DNA from: Pseudoduganella umbonata
GTDB taxonomy: Bacteria > Pseudomonadota > Gammaproteobacteria > Burkholderiales > Burkholderiaceae_D
Direction: 5' to 3'
NCBI RefSeq assembly: GCF_014192225.1
Contig: NZ_JACHXS010000018.1
Span: 1 to 64,000 of the forward strand
Length of the DNA stretch: 64,000 nucleotides
Position 1 is the stretch's first letter, and the number at the start of each line of letters is the position of its first letter. Position numbers and translations under genes: made by a program. Shown here piece after piece: positions 39,243-49,234 of the stretch. The notes under the pieces were generated by a model, which worked only from the letters and a program-made list of their open reading frames with translations, made no database searches and was not told where the DNA came from.

Positions 39243-40295
39243 ATGGCACATGCCTCGTCACCGGCGATCGCAGGTCCGGCAGAGACATCGGCACCCGCAT
39301 CGCCACCCGCAACCGCACGCCAGGCCTGGCCGTGGCTGCGCTGGCTCGGCACCCGGCTGCTGGCCGGCCTCGGCGCCGTGCTGGCGATCAGCGTCATCGT
39401 ATTCGGCGCCACCCAGGCATTGCCCTCGGATCCGGCGCGCATGGTGCTGGGGCCTGAGGCGACGGAAGCCTCGGTGCGCACGCTGCAGCGCCAGCTGGGG
39501 CTGGACCGCCCGGTGCCAGTACAGTACCTGGCATGGGCCGGGCAGCTGCTGCAGGGCGACCTGGGACGATCGCTCGATTCGCACGTACCGGTGGCGGCGC
39601 TGGTGCAGGCCCGTGCCGCCAATTCGCTGGTGCTGCTGGGCTGCGTGCTGGCCGTGCTGGCACCGGCCGCCGTCGCCATCGGCGTCGCGCTGGCATTGCG
39701 GCGCGACAGTGCGCTGGACCGCCATGCCGTGGCGCTGCTGATCGCCCTGAAGGCGATCCCCAATTTCGCGCTGGGCATCGGTCTGGTGATGCTGTTCGCC
39801 ACCACCGTGTGGCGCGTGCTGCCCGCCGTGTCGCTGCTGGAACCGGGGCGCTCCCCATGGCTGCAGCCGCAATTCCTCGTCCTGCCGGCCGTCACGCTCG
39901 TGCTGGCCGGCCTGCCGCACCTGGCAAGGCTGGTGCGCTCGGCGATGATCGAGGCGCTGGATGCCGACTACGTGCAGGCAGCCCGCCTGCGCGGCGTGCC
40001 GGAACGCGCGGTGATCTGGACCCACGCCCTGCCGAACGCGCTGATCCCGGCGATCCAGGGCCTGGCGCTGACGCTCAGCGTGCTGCTGGGCGGCACCCTG
40101 GTGGTCGAAGTAGTGTTCACCTATCCGGGCCTGGGCAGCGCGCTGAACGCGGCCATCGAGATGCGCGACCTGCCGGTGATCCAGGCCATCGTGCTGCTGG
40201 TCGCGGGCGGCGTGGTGCTGATCAATCTTGCGGCCGACCTGCTGACCGTGCTGCTGACGCCGCGCCTGCGTACCGCGGTAGCGGGAGGCGCATGA
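39243..40295 (+). CDS. DppB-type ABC transporter permease
   Basis: A 350-residue inner-membrane permease with six helices. An N-terminal Pro/Ala-rich cytoplasmic extension of about 30 residues precedes helix 1. The family landmarks are LPSDPARMVLGPEA, LGLDRPVPVQYLAW and the EAA-loop segment DYVQAARLRGVPERAV. It overlaps the second permease gene by 4 bp. It partners the family-5 binding protein. Confidence 0.9.
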   Translation: MAHASSPAIAGPAETSAPASPPATARQAWPWLRWLGTRLLAGLGAVLAISVIVFGATQALPSDPARMVLGPEATEASVRTLQRQLGLDRPVPVQYLAWAGQLLQGDLGRSLDSHVPVAALVQARAANSLVLLGCVLAVLAPAAVAIGVALALRRDSALDRHAVALLIALKAIPNFALGIGLVMLFATTVWRVLPAVSLLEPGRSPWLQPQFLVLPAVTLVLAGLPHLARLVRSAMIEALDADYVQAARLRGVPERAVIWTHALPNALIPAIQGLALTLSVLLGGTLVVEVVFTYPGLGSALNAAIEMRDLPVIQAIVLLVAGGVVLINLAADLLTVLLTPRLRTAVAGGA

Positions 40296-41137
40296 ACTCA
40301 CCTTTTTCGATGGACCAGTCTTCCACCTCCCGCTGGCTGCGCCAGCCTCAGCTGCGTGCCGGGGCGATCCTGACGTTGCTGGCACTGCTGGCTGCCGTCG
40401 CCGGTCCCTTGCTGGCGCCGCACGGCGCCGCCGATTTCGTCGGCGCCGTGTATGGCGCCCGCGCGCCGGGCGCCCCGCTGGGCTTCGACTACCTGGGCCG
40501 CGATGTGCTGTCGCGCCTTCTGCTGGGCGGCTGGTCGGTCGTGTGGATGGCCAGTGCCGCCGCCCTTGCCGCGCTGGCGGCCGGCACCGCGCTGGGCCTG
40601 GTGGCGGCCTACGCGGGCGGGCGCACCGACCGTGCGCTGGGCTGGAGCGCCGATGTGCTGCTGGCTTTCCCGAACCTGATCCTGGTGCTGCTGGTGGTCT
40701 CGCTGCTGGGCCGCGAGCCGTGGCTGATCGTGCTGACGGCCGCGCTGGCATTCGTCCCCGGCGTGCTGCGGCTGGTGCGCAGCCTGGCGCTGGGCGTGGC
40801 CGCGCAGGAATTCGTGGAAGCGGCGCGGCTGCTGGGCTACCGGCGCCGGCAGATCCTGCTGCGCGAAATCCTGCCGAACCTGCTCACGCCGCTGCTGGTG
40901 CACTTCGGCACCATGCTGTCGTGGGCCGTCACGATCCTGTCCGGCCTGAGCTTCCTGGGCTATGGCGTGGCGCCGCCGGCGGCCGACTGGGGGCTGATGA
41001 TCAATGAAAACCGGGCCGGCCTGCAGGCGCAGCCGCTGGCGGTGCTGGCGCCGGTACTGATGATCGTGCTGTTCGCGCTGGGCGCCAACCTGCTGGCCGA
41101 AGGCCTGGCACGCATCCATGCGAGGACCGAACGATGA
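40292..41137 (+). CDS. DppC-type ABC transporter permease
   Basis: A 281-residue permease with the DppC-style FDYLGRDVLSRLLLGG segment and EAA loop FVEAARLLGYRRRQI. The start ATG overlaps the stop of the first permease (ATGA), and the stop overlaps the ATPase start. The heterodimer with the upstream permease forms the channel. Confidence 0.9.
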   Translation: MNSPFSMDQSSTSRWLRQPQLRAGAILTLLALLAAVAGPLLAPHGAADFVGAVYGARAPGAPLGFDYLGRDVLSRLLLGGWSVVWMASAAALAALAAGTALGLVAAYAGGRTDRALGWSADVLLAFPNLILVLLVVSLLGREPWLIVLTAALAFVPGVLRLVRSLALGVAAQEFVEAARLLGYRRRQILLREILPNLLTPLLVHFGTMLSWAVTILSGLSFLGYGVAPPAADWGLMINENRAGLQAQPLAVLAPVLMIVLFALGANLLAEGLARIHARTER

Positions 41138-42963
41138 ACGCACCGGCACGCCTTGCCACACTGGCATCGGCCGCTCCGGCCACCGTATCGCCTGCCACCG
41201 CTGCGCTCCGCGTGGCCAGCCTGCGCGTCGCGCTCGACGGCGGAACTCCCATCGTGGCGGACATTGCCTTCGACCTGGCGCCGGGCCAGGTGCTGGGCCT
41301 GGTCGGCGAATCGGGCTCCGGCAAGACCACGCTGGCCACCGCATTGCTGGGACACGTGCGCAAGGGTGCGCGCATCGTTTCGGGAACCGTGACCGTAAAT
41401 GGCCACGACATCCTGGGTGCGGACGAGCGCACGCTGCGCCGCCTGCGCGGCAAGCTGCTGGCCCACGTGGCGCAGGATCCGGCGACGGCGCTCAACCCGC
41501 TGCACCGGCTGGGCCGCGCGCTGGATGAAGTGCTGGCGCTGCACGAAGCGGGGCTCGACGCACAGGCGCGGCGCGCACGCATCGGCGAAACCCTGCACGA
41601 CGTGGGCCTGCCGGACGACGACGCGTTCCTGCGCCGCTTCCCGCACCAGCTCTCCGGCGGCCAGCAGCAGCGCGTGCTGCTGGCGCTGGCGTTCCTGCCC
41701 CGCCCCGCGCTGATCGTTCTGGACGAACCGACCACCGCGCTCGACGTGACCACCCAGGCACGCATTCTCGACACGATCCGCCAGCTGTGCACCAGCTACG
41801 GCACGGCGGCGATCTACGTGTCGCACGACCTGGCCGTGGTCAGCCAGCTGGCCGACCGGGTGCTGGTGCTGTATGCGGGCCGCATCGTCGAAAGCGCGCC
41901 GGCCGCCGGGCTGTTCGGCCGTCCAGCGCATCCCTACACAAAAGGCCTGCTGGCGGCGATTCCCGACATCCGCAAGGCCAGCTCGCCACGGCCGATTCCC
42001 GGCCAGGCACCAACGCCCGGCCAGCACGGCGGCGGCTGCGCCTTCGCGCCCCGTTGCGCCTGGCGCGGCGCCGGGTGCGACAGCGTGCCGGCACTGGCCA
42101 GCGTAGGCCCGGGGCACGCCGCGGCATGCGCGCGGCCCGAGGCACTGGCCGCCGTGGCGCCGATCCGCTTCGTCGACCTGCCGCCTCCGGCGCCCGCGAC
42201 GGCGCCGCTGCTGGACGTACGCCATGCGCGCGCCTGGTACGGCGCGCGGCAGGTGCTGTTCGACGCCGCGCTGGCCGTGGCGCCGGGCGAATGCGTGGCA
42301 CTGGTGGGCGAATCCGGGTCCGGCAAGACCACATTGGCACGGCTGCTGGCCGGCCTTGGCGAGCATGCCGAGGCGGACGTGCGCTACGGCGACGCGCTGC
42401 TGGCGATGACGGTCGAAAACCGCAGCATGGCGCAGCGGCGCGACATCCAGTACGTTTTCCAGAACCCCTACCGGGCGCTGAACCCGCGCCAAAGCGTGGG
42501 CACGATACTGCGCCACGTCGTGCGCCACCTTTATCCCGGCGAGAGCAAGCCGGACGCGCGCATCGAGGAAGTATTGCGGCAGGTCGCACTGCCGCCGCGG
42601 GTGCTGCACAGCTATCCGTCCGCCCTGTCCGGCGGCGAGCGGCAGCGCGTGGCGATCGCACGCGCGCTGCTGTGCAAGCCGAAACTGCTGATCTGCGACG
42701 AGATCACCTCCGCGCTGGACGTTTCCGTGCAGGCCGCGATCATCGAGCTGCTGCAGCAGTTGCAGGCCGGCGGCCTGGCGATCCTGTTCGTCACCCACAA
42801 CCTGGGCGTAGTGCGCTCGCTGGCGGACCGCATCGTCGTGCTGCGCCATGGCCGCGTGGTCGAAGCGGGCGACACCGGCCAGGTGCTGGAACAGCCGCGC
42901 CACGAATACACCCGCACGCTGGTGGGCGACTCGCCCAGCATCCATGCATTCCCTTCCCCCTGA
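41134..42963 (+). CDS. Double ATP-binding subunit of the peptide-type ABC importer
   Basis: A 609-residue fusion of two nucleotide-binding domains (DppD-DppF in one chain). Both have Walker A GESGSGKT. Signatures are LSGGQQQR and LSGGERQR, with matching Walker B Asp-Glu pairs. The first domain ends with the Cys-containing oligopeptide/dipeptide-transporter C-terminal module (CAFAPRCAWRGAGC). One polypeptide thus supplies both ATP sites. It is coupled to both permeases and followed by the second monooxygenase. Confidence 0.92.
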   Translation: MNAPARLATLASAAPATVSPATAALRVASLRVALDGGTPIVADIAFDLAPGQVLGLVGESGSGKTTLATALLGHVRKGARIVSGTVTVNGHDILGADERTLRRLRGKLLAHVAQDPATALNPLHRLGRALDEVLALHEAGLDAQARRARIGETLHDVGLPDDDAFLRRFPHQLSGGQQQRVLLALAFLPRPALIVLDEPTTALDVTTQARILDTIRQLCTSYGTAAIYVSHDLAVVSQLADRVLVLYAGRIVESAPAAGLFGRPAHPYTKGLLAAIPDIRKASSPRPIPGQAPTPGQHGGGCAFAPRCAWRGAGCDSVPALASVGPGHAAACARPEALAAVAPIRFVDLPPPAPATAPLLDVRHARAWYGARQVLFDAALAVAPGECVALVGESGSGKTTLARLLAGLGEHAEADVRYGDALLAMTVENRSMAQRRDIQYVFQNPYRALNPRQSVGTILRHVVRHLYPGESKPDARIEEVLRQVALPPRVLHSYPSALSGGERQRVAIARALLCKPKLLICDEITSALDVSVQAAIIELLQQLQAGGLAILFVTHNLGVVRSLADRIVVLRHGRVVEAGDTGQVLEQPRHEYTRTLVGDSPSIHAFPSP

Positions 42964-42982
42964 CTTTTCCGACGGACCGCAT

Positions 42983-44212
42983 ATGAGCATCGACTTCTTC
43001 TCGCGCCTGCCGCTGCACGGCGAAACGCAATACCTGCCCGGCGACAGCCGCAACCGGGGTGACTGGCATGGCCTGGGCCGTGGCGCCACCACCGGAGCCG
43101 TGTCCGACTTCGCGGTCGGCGACGACTTCGGCTACATCGACTACCTGTCGCAGGTAGCGAAAGGCGCCGAACTGGCCGGCTTCGGCGGCGTGCTGATGGT
43201 GAACGCGCCGACCGGCGAAGAGCCGTGGACGGTGTGCTCGCTGCTGGCCAGGGAAACGCGCCGGCTGCGCTTCGTGACCGCCTTCCAGCCTTTCCACTTC
43301 TCGCCGTGGGCGGCCGTGCAGATGGCCGCCACGTACCAGCGCGCCAGCGGCAACCGCCTGGTATGGAACATCATCAATGGCGGTTCGGAAGTGGTGCAGC
43401 AGCAGGTCGGCGACTTCGTGCCGCACGACGAACGCTATGCGCGCGCCACCGAGTTCATGGACGTGGTGCGCGGCTACTGGAACAGTGCCGATTTCCACTA
43501 CGAAGGCAAGTACTATCGCGCCAGCGGCGGCGGCCTGAAAGGGCCGCTGGCCAAGGCCGCGCTGCCGCTGATCTGCACCGCCGGCTCCTCCGAAGCGGCG
43601 CGCGAGTTCGGTGCCAAGCATGCCGATTACTACCTGATGCGCGCCGAGCGCCCGCACGAGGTGGCCGAGCTGATCGCCGACGTGCGGCGCCGCGCGCGCC
43701 AGTGGGGCCGCGAGGATGCGATCCGCTTCGGCCTGTCCATCGACGTGATCGCACGCGAAACCGAGGAGGCGGCCCATGCCGAGGCGCGCCGCTTCTTCGA
43801 CGAGGCGAAACAGCGTGGCGCGGCCAAGGCGGCCGCCGCCCATGCGGGGCTGCGCTCGGCGCGCAAGCTGGGTTACGAGACCGAATTCCGGCGCGGCGAG
43901 GCCACTGAAGAAAAAGACCGCAGCTACGACGAGTTCTTCATCCACCCGAACGTGTGGGCCGGCTTCGGCTACATCGGCATTCCTCCCGGCTGCGCGCTGG
44001 TGGGCAGCTACGCCAACGTGGTCGAACGCATCCGCGAATACCACGGCGTGGGCATCGACCTGTTCTTCCTGGCCGGCTACCCCCACCTGGAGGAAGCCTA
44101 TCGCATCGGTGAACACATCCTGCCGCATTTCCGCGCCCAGCGCGCCGCCGCCGCGGTGGCCGAACCTGGCAGCGCACGCCAAGACACGCTGCCGCTGGCG
44201 GCGAACGGGTAG
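42983..44212 (+). CDS. LLM-class flavin-dependent monooxygenase, SsuD-like (copy 2)
   Basis: A 409-residue luciferase-like monooxygenase. The SsuD-style regions are visible: RFVTAFQPFHFSPW, GNRLVWNIINGGS and the GSSEAAREFGAKHADYY nucleotide-site segment. It ends the sigma-54 operon that starts at 36444 and lies 19 bp after the ATPase. No strong ribosome site is seen. Two different monooxygenases around one importer suggest successive or alternative oxidations of the imported compound, which is inference. Confidence 0.83.
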   Translation: MSIDFFSRLPLHGETQYLPGDSRNRGDWHGLGRGATTGAVSDFAVGDDFGYIDYLSQVAKGAELAGFGGVLMVNAPTGEEPWTVCSLLARETRRLRFVTAFQPFHFSPWAAVQMAATYQRASGNRLVWNIINGGSEVVQQQVGDFVPHDERYARATEFMDVVRGYWNSADFHYEGKYYRASGGGLKGPLAKAALPLICTAGSSEAAREFGAKHADYYLMRAERPHEVAELIADVRRRARQWGREDAIRFGLSIDVIARETEEAAHAEARRFFDEAKQRGAAKAAAAHAGLRSARKLGYETEFRRGEATEEKDRSYDEFFIHPNVWAGFGYIGIPPGCALVGSYANVVERIREYHGVGIDLFFLAGYPHLEEAYRIGEHILPHFRAQRAAAAVAEPGSARQDTLPLAANG

Positions 44213-44220
44213 GCCTTCAG

Positions 44221-44257
44221 GCAAGAACGGTGACGCTCGCGGCGTCACCGTTCTTGC
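44221..44257. terminator. Bidirectional hairpin between convergent monooxygenase genes
   Basis: A perfect 16-bp inverted repeat (44221-44236 with 44242-44257) with a 5-nt loop lies between two convergent stops. There is no long T tract, but stem strength and position make a shared terminator likely. Confidence 0.7.
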
Positions 44258-44259
44258 TG

Positions 44260-45336
44260 CTACGCGGCGGCCAGTTCGCGCCGCGCAATCTCCTCGCGCA
44301 CCGCACCGATGATGTAGCGCCCGTAGTCGATCGCATCGTGCAGCGGGTCGTAGCCGCGGGTCAGGAAGGTGGTCACGCCGATGTCGTGATAGGCCAGCAG
44401 CGCCTCGACGATGGTTTCCGGGGTGCCCACCAGCGACGTGGAGTCGGTGCCGCCGCCGATCGCTGCGGAAGTTCCCACGAACAGGGCCTTGTCGAACACT
44501 TCGCCGCGCGCGGCAAGGGCCAGTTGCCGCTGGCCGCCGCCGCTCTGGCCACGGTCGCCGCCGGGCAGTCCGCCGGCCTGCGCCGTGTTGCGTTCCAGTG
44601 CCGCCACGATCGCGCGGGCCCGTTCCCAGGCAATATCCTCGGTGGGGCCGATGATCAGCCGCACCGACAGGCTGACGCGCGGTACCGGCTTGCTTTCCGC
44701 GGCGGCGATGCCGCGCAGCTTGGCGATGCGCTCGGCCGTATCGGCCAGCGGTTCCGCCCACAGCGCGTACAGGTCGGTATGGCGGACCGCGACGCGGTAG
44801 GCGGCGTCCGACGAACCGCCCAGCGACACGGGAATATGGGGCTTCTGGATGGGCTTGACGGGCGAGAACGCATTGCGCAGCGAATAGTACTTGCCGTCGA
44901 AATCGAACGGCGCGTCTTCGGTCCAGGTCCGGCGCACGATCTGCAGGTACTCGTCGGCCCGTGCATAGCGCTCGGCCTTGTCGGCCAGCGTGTCGCCGTA
45001 TTCCGCCTCCGGTGCGAAGCCGGTGATGGTGTGCAGGCGGATGCGCCCGCCCGTCACCTGGTCCAGCGTGGCAAACGCGCGGGCGGCCTGCACCGGGGGC
45101 GCCACGCCGGGTCGGTGCGCGATCATGAAGCCCAGGCGTTCCGTCTGCGCGGCGGCAAAGCCGGCCAGCACCGCCGGATCGCCGCCGCCGCTGGCGATCA
45201 GCACCCGGTCGAATCCCGCGTGCTCGTGGGCGCGCGCGAGATCGCGCAGGTAAGCCAGGTCGATCGGTGCACGGTAGGCCGAACGCGGCGCCAGCTGGTT
45301 GCGGGGAAACAGGCCGCCAACGAATTCAACGGGCAT
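44260..45336 (-). CDS. LLM-class flavin-dependent monooxygenase, SsuD-like (copy 3)
   Basis: A 358-residue monooxygenase, the most SsuD-like of the three. It has FMIAHRPGVAPP, GRIRLHTITG, GGSSDAAYRVAVRHTDLYALW and a mobile Gly-rich loop before SLVGTPETI. Start 45336 has an excellent AAGGAG ribosome site. The gene overlaps the preceding SsuA-fold gene by 11 bp, so the pair is translationally coupled. Expected chemistry is FMNH2-dependent oxidation of an organosulfur substrate, with the flavin reductase encoded elsewhere. Confidence 0.84.
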   Translation of the reverse strand: MPVEFVGGLFPRNQLAPRSAYRAPIDLAYLRDLARAHEHAGFDRVLIASGGGDPAVLAGFAAAQTERLGFMIAHRPGVAPPVQAARAFATLDQVTGGRIRLHTITGFAPEAEYGDTLADKAERYARADEYLQIVRRTWTEDAPFDFDGKYYSLRNAFSPVKPIQKPHIPVSLGGSSDAAYRVAVRHTDLYALWAEPLADTAERIAKLRGIAAAESKPVPRVSLSVRLIIGPTEDIAWERARAIVAALERNTAQAGGLPGGDRGQSGGGQRQLALAARGEVFDKALFVGTSAAIGGGTDSTSLVGTPETIVEALLAYHDIGVTTFLTRGYDPLHDAIDYGRYIIGAVREEIARRELAAA

Positions 45337-46408
45337 GAATCTGCTCCTTCGCGATGTTCCAGCGCGCCGCGTGGGGCGTGCCGGCGTGGGCATCAGGATG
45401 GTGGATGCGCAGCACGTCGGCCAGCGGCGCCGGATCGATCCACTGGTCGATATCGAAATCGTGGTCGATATAGCGCCACTCCAGCAGGAAGCGCTTCTGC
45501 TCGGCCAGGCCGGCCACGTACGACGGCCGCAGCGACGGCAGCAGGCTGCGGTGCAGTAGCGGGCCATGGGCGCCCAGCACCTCGGCCGCGGTATGTCCGG
45601 GCACATCGGCGGCGACCAGGGTGGGTACCTCGTCGCCGTGCGTGGCGGCCCAGCGTGCGCCCTTGACCAGCACGGCCAGGTAGCGCCGCACGATCTCCGG
45701 ATGGCGGTCGAGGAAGGCGCGGTCCACGGTGATCGGGCGCGGCGTGCCGTGATTGACGCGCTTGAGCGGATCGTCCTGGCAATTCAGGTCGATCACTTCA
45801 TGCAATGCCGGATCCTGCACCGCCGCGTAGCCCTGCGCACCGCGCAGGAAGATGGCATCGACGTGGCCGGCGCGCAACGCGTCGAGCTCCACGTCGCGCG
45901 CGGTCAGGCGCTGCGGAAATTCGAAATCGGGCCGCTCGATGTGGACCCACTTCGCCATGCGCGGATCGAGGCCGCCCAGCTCCAGCGCCGTGACGAAGCC
46001 GCGCTGGGCACTGGCGCGCTGCAGGTCGATCAGTGCGCGCCGGCGCAGCGGCAGGCCGAGGCGGCGGCCGCGCAGGTCGGCCGGCGTGCGGATGCCGCTG
46101 TCGCGCCGCACCAGGATGCCCTGGTACTCGTCGACCCAGGTAATGCCGATGACGACGGCGCTCTGGCCTTCCGAGCGGGCCCAGATCGCCGCGATGTTGC
46201 CCCCCTCGCGGATCAGGCCCGTTTGCCCGTGGTGATAATGCGCCAGCCGGATGTCGCGGCTGGCCGCATCCTCGAGCGCGCGCAGGTCCGTGCCGCCGTC
46301 GGCGAACGCTTCCTGCAGCCAGCCCTTCTGGACAGCGAGGCCTGTTGCGGTGGCGCCACCACGGTGGCTGTACCAGAGTTCGACGGGAGAGTGAGTGGGT
46401 GGAGTCAT
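45326..46408 (-). CDS. Leaderless SsuA/DszB-fold protein lacking the catalytic Cys (would be annotated ABC substrate-binding protein)
   Basis: A 360-residue protein of the SsuA/NrtA/DszB fold with no signal peptide, so it should be cytoplasmic rather than a transport component. Compared with the desulfinase DszB it keeps the His and Arg of the active site (H57, R67, followed by EGGN). It has R16 where DszB and its two paralogues here have Cys (YSHRGG in place of YTRCPVP). It is translationally coupled to monooxygenase copy 3. It may be a binder, a regulator, or an enzyme with altered chemistry. The start follows a near-consensus sigma-54 promoter on the minus strand. Confidence 0.75.
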   Translation of the reverse strand: MTPPTHSPVELWYSHRGGATATGLAVQKGWLQEAFADGGTDLRALEDAASRDIRLAHYHHGQTGLIREGGNIAAIWARSEGQSAVVIGITWVDEYQGILVRRDSGIRTPADLRGRRLGLPLRRRALIDLQRASAQRGFVTALELGGLDPRMAKWVHIERPDFEFPQRLTARDVELDALRAGHVDAIFLRGAQGYAAVQDPALHEVIDLNCQDDPLKRVNHGTPRPITVDRAFLDRHPEIVRRYLAVLVKGARWAATHGDEVPTLVAADVPGHTAAEVLGAHGPLLHRSLLPSLRPSYVAGLAEQKRFLLEWRYIDHDFDIDQWIDPAPLADVLRIHHPDAHAGTPHAARWNIAKEQIHAR

Positions 46409-46457
46409 GTGGGGTTGGTTGGGCCGAAGATGCCGCGGGTGGAAGATACCTATCGAT

Positions 46458-46473
46458 AGCAAGCCCCGCGCCA
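46458..46473 (-). promoter_or_regulatory. Sigma-54 promoter of the Cys-less SsuA-fold/monooxygenase pair
   Basis: On the minus strand TGGCGC-GGGGC-TTGCT, with one mismatch to consensus and GG-N10-GC spacing. The start codon is 50 bp downstream of the -12 element. Confidence 0.65.
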
Positions 46474-46491
46474 GCCCCTGGCGGGCATTTT

Positions 46492-46530
46492 TGCTGGCTA
46501 ATGCGCAGCTGCTGCTGGCTAATGCGCAGC
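46492..46530 (-). repeat. Two perfect 18-bp direct repeats (candidate activator sites)
   Basis: TGCTGGCTAATGCGCAGC occurs at 46492-46509 and 46513-46530, a 21-bp period. Each contains the TGCTG half-site, which reads as promoter-proximal CAGCA on the minus strand; the distal half is degenerate. They lie 19 and 40 bp upstream of the minus-strand -24 element and also precede the activator gene. Confidence 0.65.
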
Positions 46531-46634
46531 GCCGCTCCGGCGCCGGCGATGCGAACGGCCCTTATACGTTCAGCGGATAAGCATGCGTCGGACTATTCGT
46601 TCACCTTGAAGCGGCAGGGGTCTATATTCGATTC

Positions 46635-47882
<1,248 letters not shown>

Positions 47883-47930
47883 CGATACCGGGCTACACCT
47901 GGCCCGGTATCGCCGAGCGATCCTACCTCA

Positions 47931-48971
47931 TCATGCCGCCGCGCCGCGGGCTTCGGCAAGCAGCGCATGCGCCGCCGCCAGCGGCCGGTGATCGGCCCAG
48001 GCGCGCACGTCGACGTCGCGGTCAAGGAAGCCATGGGCGAGCTGGAAGTTCTTCTGCTGCTCGAACAGGGCCAGGCGCTCTTCCGACAGGTCCGGCGCCA
48101 GCGCGGCATGGAACCCATCCTTGTAGGCGGTGGCCACCGCATCGCCGCCGGCGCGGGTTTCGCCCTGCAGGATCGCCAGCACGTCGTCGCGGTGCGTGAC
48201 GGCCCACTCGGCCGCGCGCAGCGTCTGCGCCAGGAAGCGCACCACCAGGTCGAAGTGGCTGTCGAGGAAGGACTGGTGCACGGTGATCGGCCGTGGCGTG
48301 CCGTTGTTGACGCGGAAGCGCCGTTCCGGCAGGGCGTCCAGGTCGATGCCCACCACCACGCCGGCGGCGCGCGCCGCTTCCACCGCCGCCGCGCCTTTGA
48401 CATACACGGCGTCCACGCTGCCACGGACCAGCGCATCGATCCCCTGCCACAGGCCGGCACCCGGCACGGCATTGGGCGGCTGCGCGACGCCGTCGCCGAC
48501 TTCCACCAGCGAGACATCCTGCAGGCCCAGGCCGGCCGACGCCAGCGCACCGTGGTAGCCGACCAGGCTCATGCCGCGGGCGATGCTGCGGCCGCGCTTG
48601 TTCTCGTCGATGTCGATGCGGCGCAAGGCCGGTAGCGCCAGCCGCTTGCCTTTCAGGTCCGCCGGCTGGCGGATCTGTGCATCCGGCCTTACCAGGATCG
48701 ACTGCGCTTCGTCGATCCATGTCAGGCCGACCAGCCGCGTGTCGGCGCCCTGGGCCTTCGCCGGCAGCGCGAACAGGTTGCCGCCTTCGCGGATCAGCGA
48801 CTGCAGGCCATGCTCGTAGTGGTGGCGCGCCAGCTCGCCGCCCACTTCCTGCAGCGTTTTCAGGGCAATGCCGTCGCGGGCGAATTCCTCTTCCAGCCAG
48901 CCCAGCTTGTAGGCCAGGCCGGTGGCGGTGGGCACCGGGCAGCGGGTAAACCAGATCGTGTCGATACTCAT
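47931..48971 (-). CDS. DszB-like sulfinate desulfinase candidate 1 (would be annotated ABC substrate-binding protein)
   Basis: A 346-residue SsuA/DszB-fold protein with no signal peptide. The N-terminal WFTRCPVPT matches the NCPVPN region of DszB, with C11 in the place of catalytic Cys27. H51 and R61 followed by EGGN reproduce the DszB His60-Arg70-Gly-Gly spacing exactly (10 residues from His to Arg). A desulfinase releasing sulfite from a sulfinate is therefore proposed. Start 48971 has an AAGGAG ribosome site; the frame's upstream ATG at 49106 is rejected. It is transcribed alone, divergent from the aldolase operon. Confidence 0.72.
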   Translation of the reverse strand: MSIDTIWFTRCPVPTATGLAYKLGWLEEEFARDGIALKTLQEVGGELARHHYEHGLQSLIREGGNLFALPAKAQGADTRLVGLTWIDEAQSILVRPDAQIRQPADLKGKRLALPALRRIDIDENKRGRSIARGMSLVGYHGALASAGLGLQDVSLVEVGDGVAQPPNAVPGAGLWQGIDALVRGSVDAVYVKGAAAVEAARAAGVVVGIDLDALPERRFRVNNGTPRPITVHQSFLDSHFDLVVRFLAQTLRAAEWAVTHRDDVLAILQGETRAGGDAVATAYKDGFHAALAPDLSEERLALFEQQKNFQLAHGFLDRDVDVRAWADHRPLAAAHALLAEARGAAA

Positions 48972-49024
48972 GCGAATGCTCTCCTTCAGGGATGGGCCGG
49001 GACTTCCCGGTTGCCTTACCGGTT

Positions 49025-49040
49025 GCAGGAACCGTTCCGG
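49025..49040 (-). promoter_or_regulatory. Weak sigma-54 promoter of desulfinase candidate 1
   Basis: On the minus strand CCGGAAC with CTGCA, keeping GG-N10-GC but departing from TGGCAC at -24. It lies about 54 bp upstream of the start codon. It is the poorest match of the five. Confidence 0.45.
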
Positions 49041-49089
49041 CCCTCGCGGCGCAGGAATGCTGGCCAGCCCGCAGCGGACGCCACGCCAC

Positions 49090-49126
49090 TGCTGCCGGAA
49101 CAGCATGCGCTGCTAGCGCCACAGCA
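49090..49126. promoter_or_regulatory. Two shared candidate activator sites between divergent desulfurisation genes
   Basis: TGCTG-N6-CAGCA (49090-49105, a perfect dyad) and TGCTA-N6-CAGCA (49111-49126) stand 21 bp apart. They are 41 and 20 bp from the plus-strand -24 element, and 52 and 73 bp from the minus-strand one. They could serve both promoters. Confidence 0.6.
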
Positions 49127-49145
49127 GTCCAGGTCCTTCAAACCA

Positions 49146-49161
49146 TGGCACGCCTCTTGCG
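49146..49161 (+). promoter_or_regulatory. Sigma-54 promoter of the aldolase-MFS-desulfinase operon
   Basis: TGGCAC-GCCTC-TTGCG matches the consensus except for the last base, with correct GG-N10-GC spacing. It is about 74 bp upstream of the preferred start codon. Confidence 0.8.
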
Positions 49162-49234
49162 GAACTGCAGGGAACCGCGCCGCCGGCGTGGCAATCAATC
49201 GTGACAACAGCAGTGACAACGAATGGAGAAGGAC

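Noticed and set aside
46478..46496. Plus-strand sigma-54-like sequence before the activator gene (TGGCGG ... TTGC)
   Set aside because: The GG-GC spacing is 11 bp instead of the strictly required 10, so autoregulation through it is not claimed.
46606..46628. TTGAAG and TATATT before the activator gene as a sigma-70 promoter
   Set aside because: The spacer is only 11 bp and the -10 would abut the start codon.
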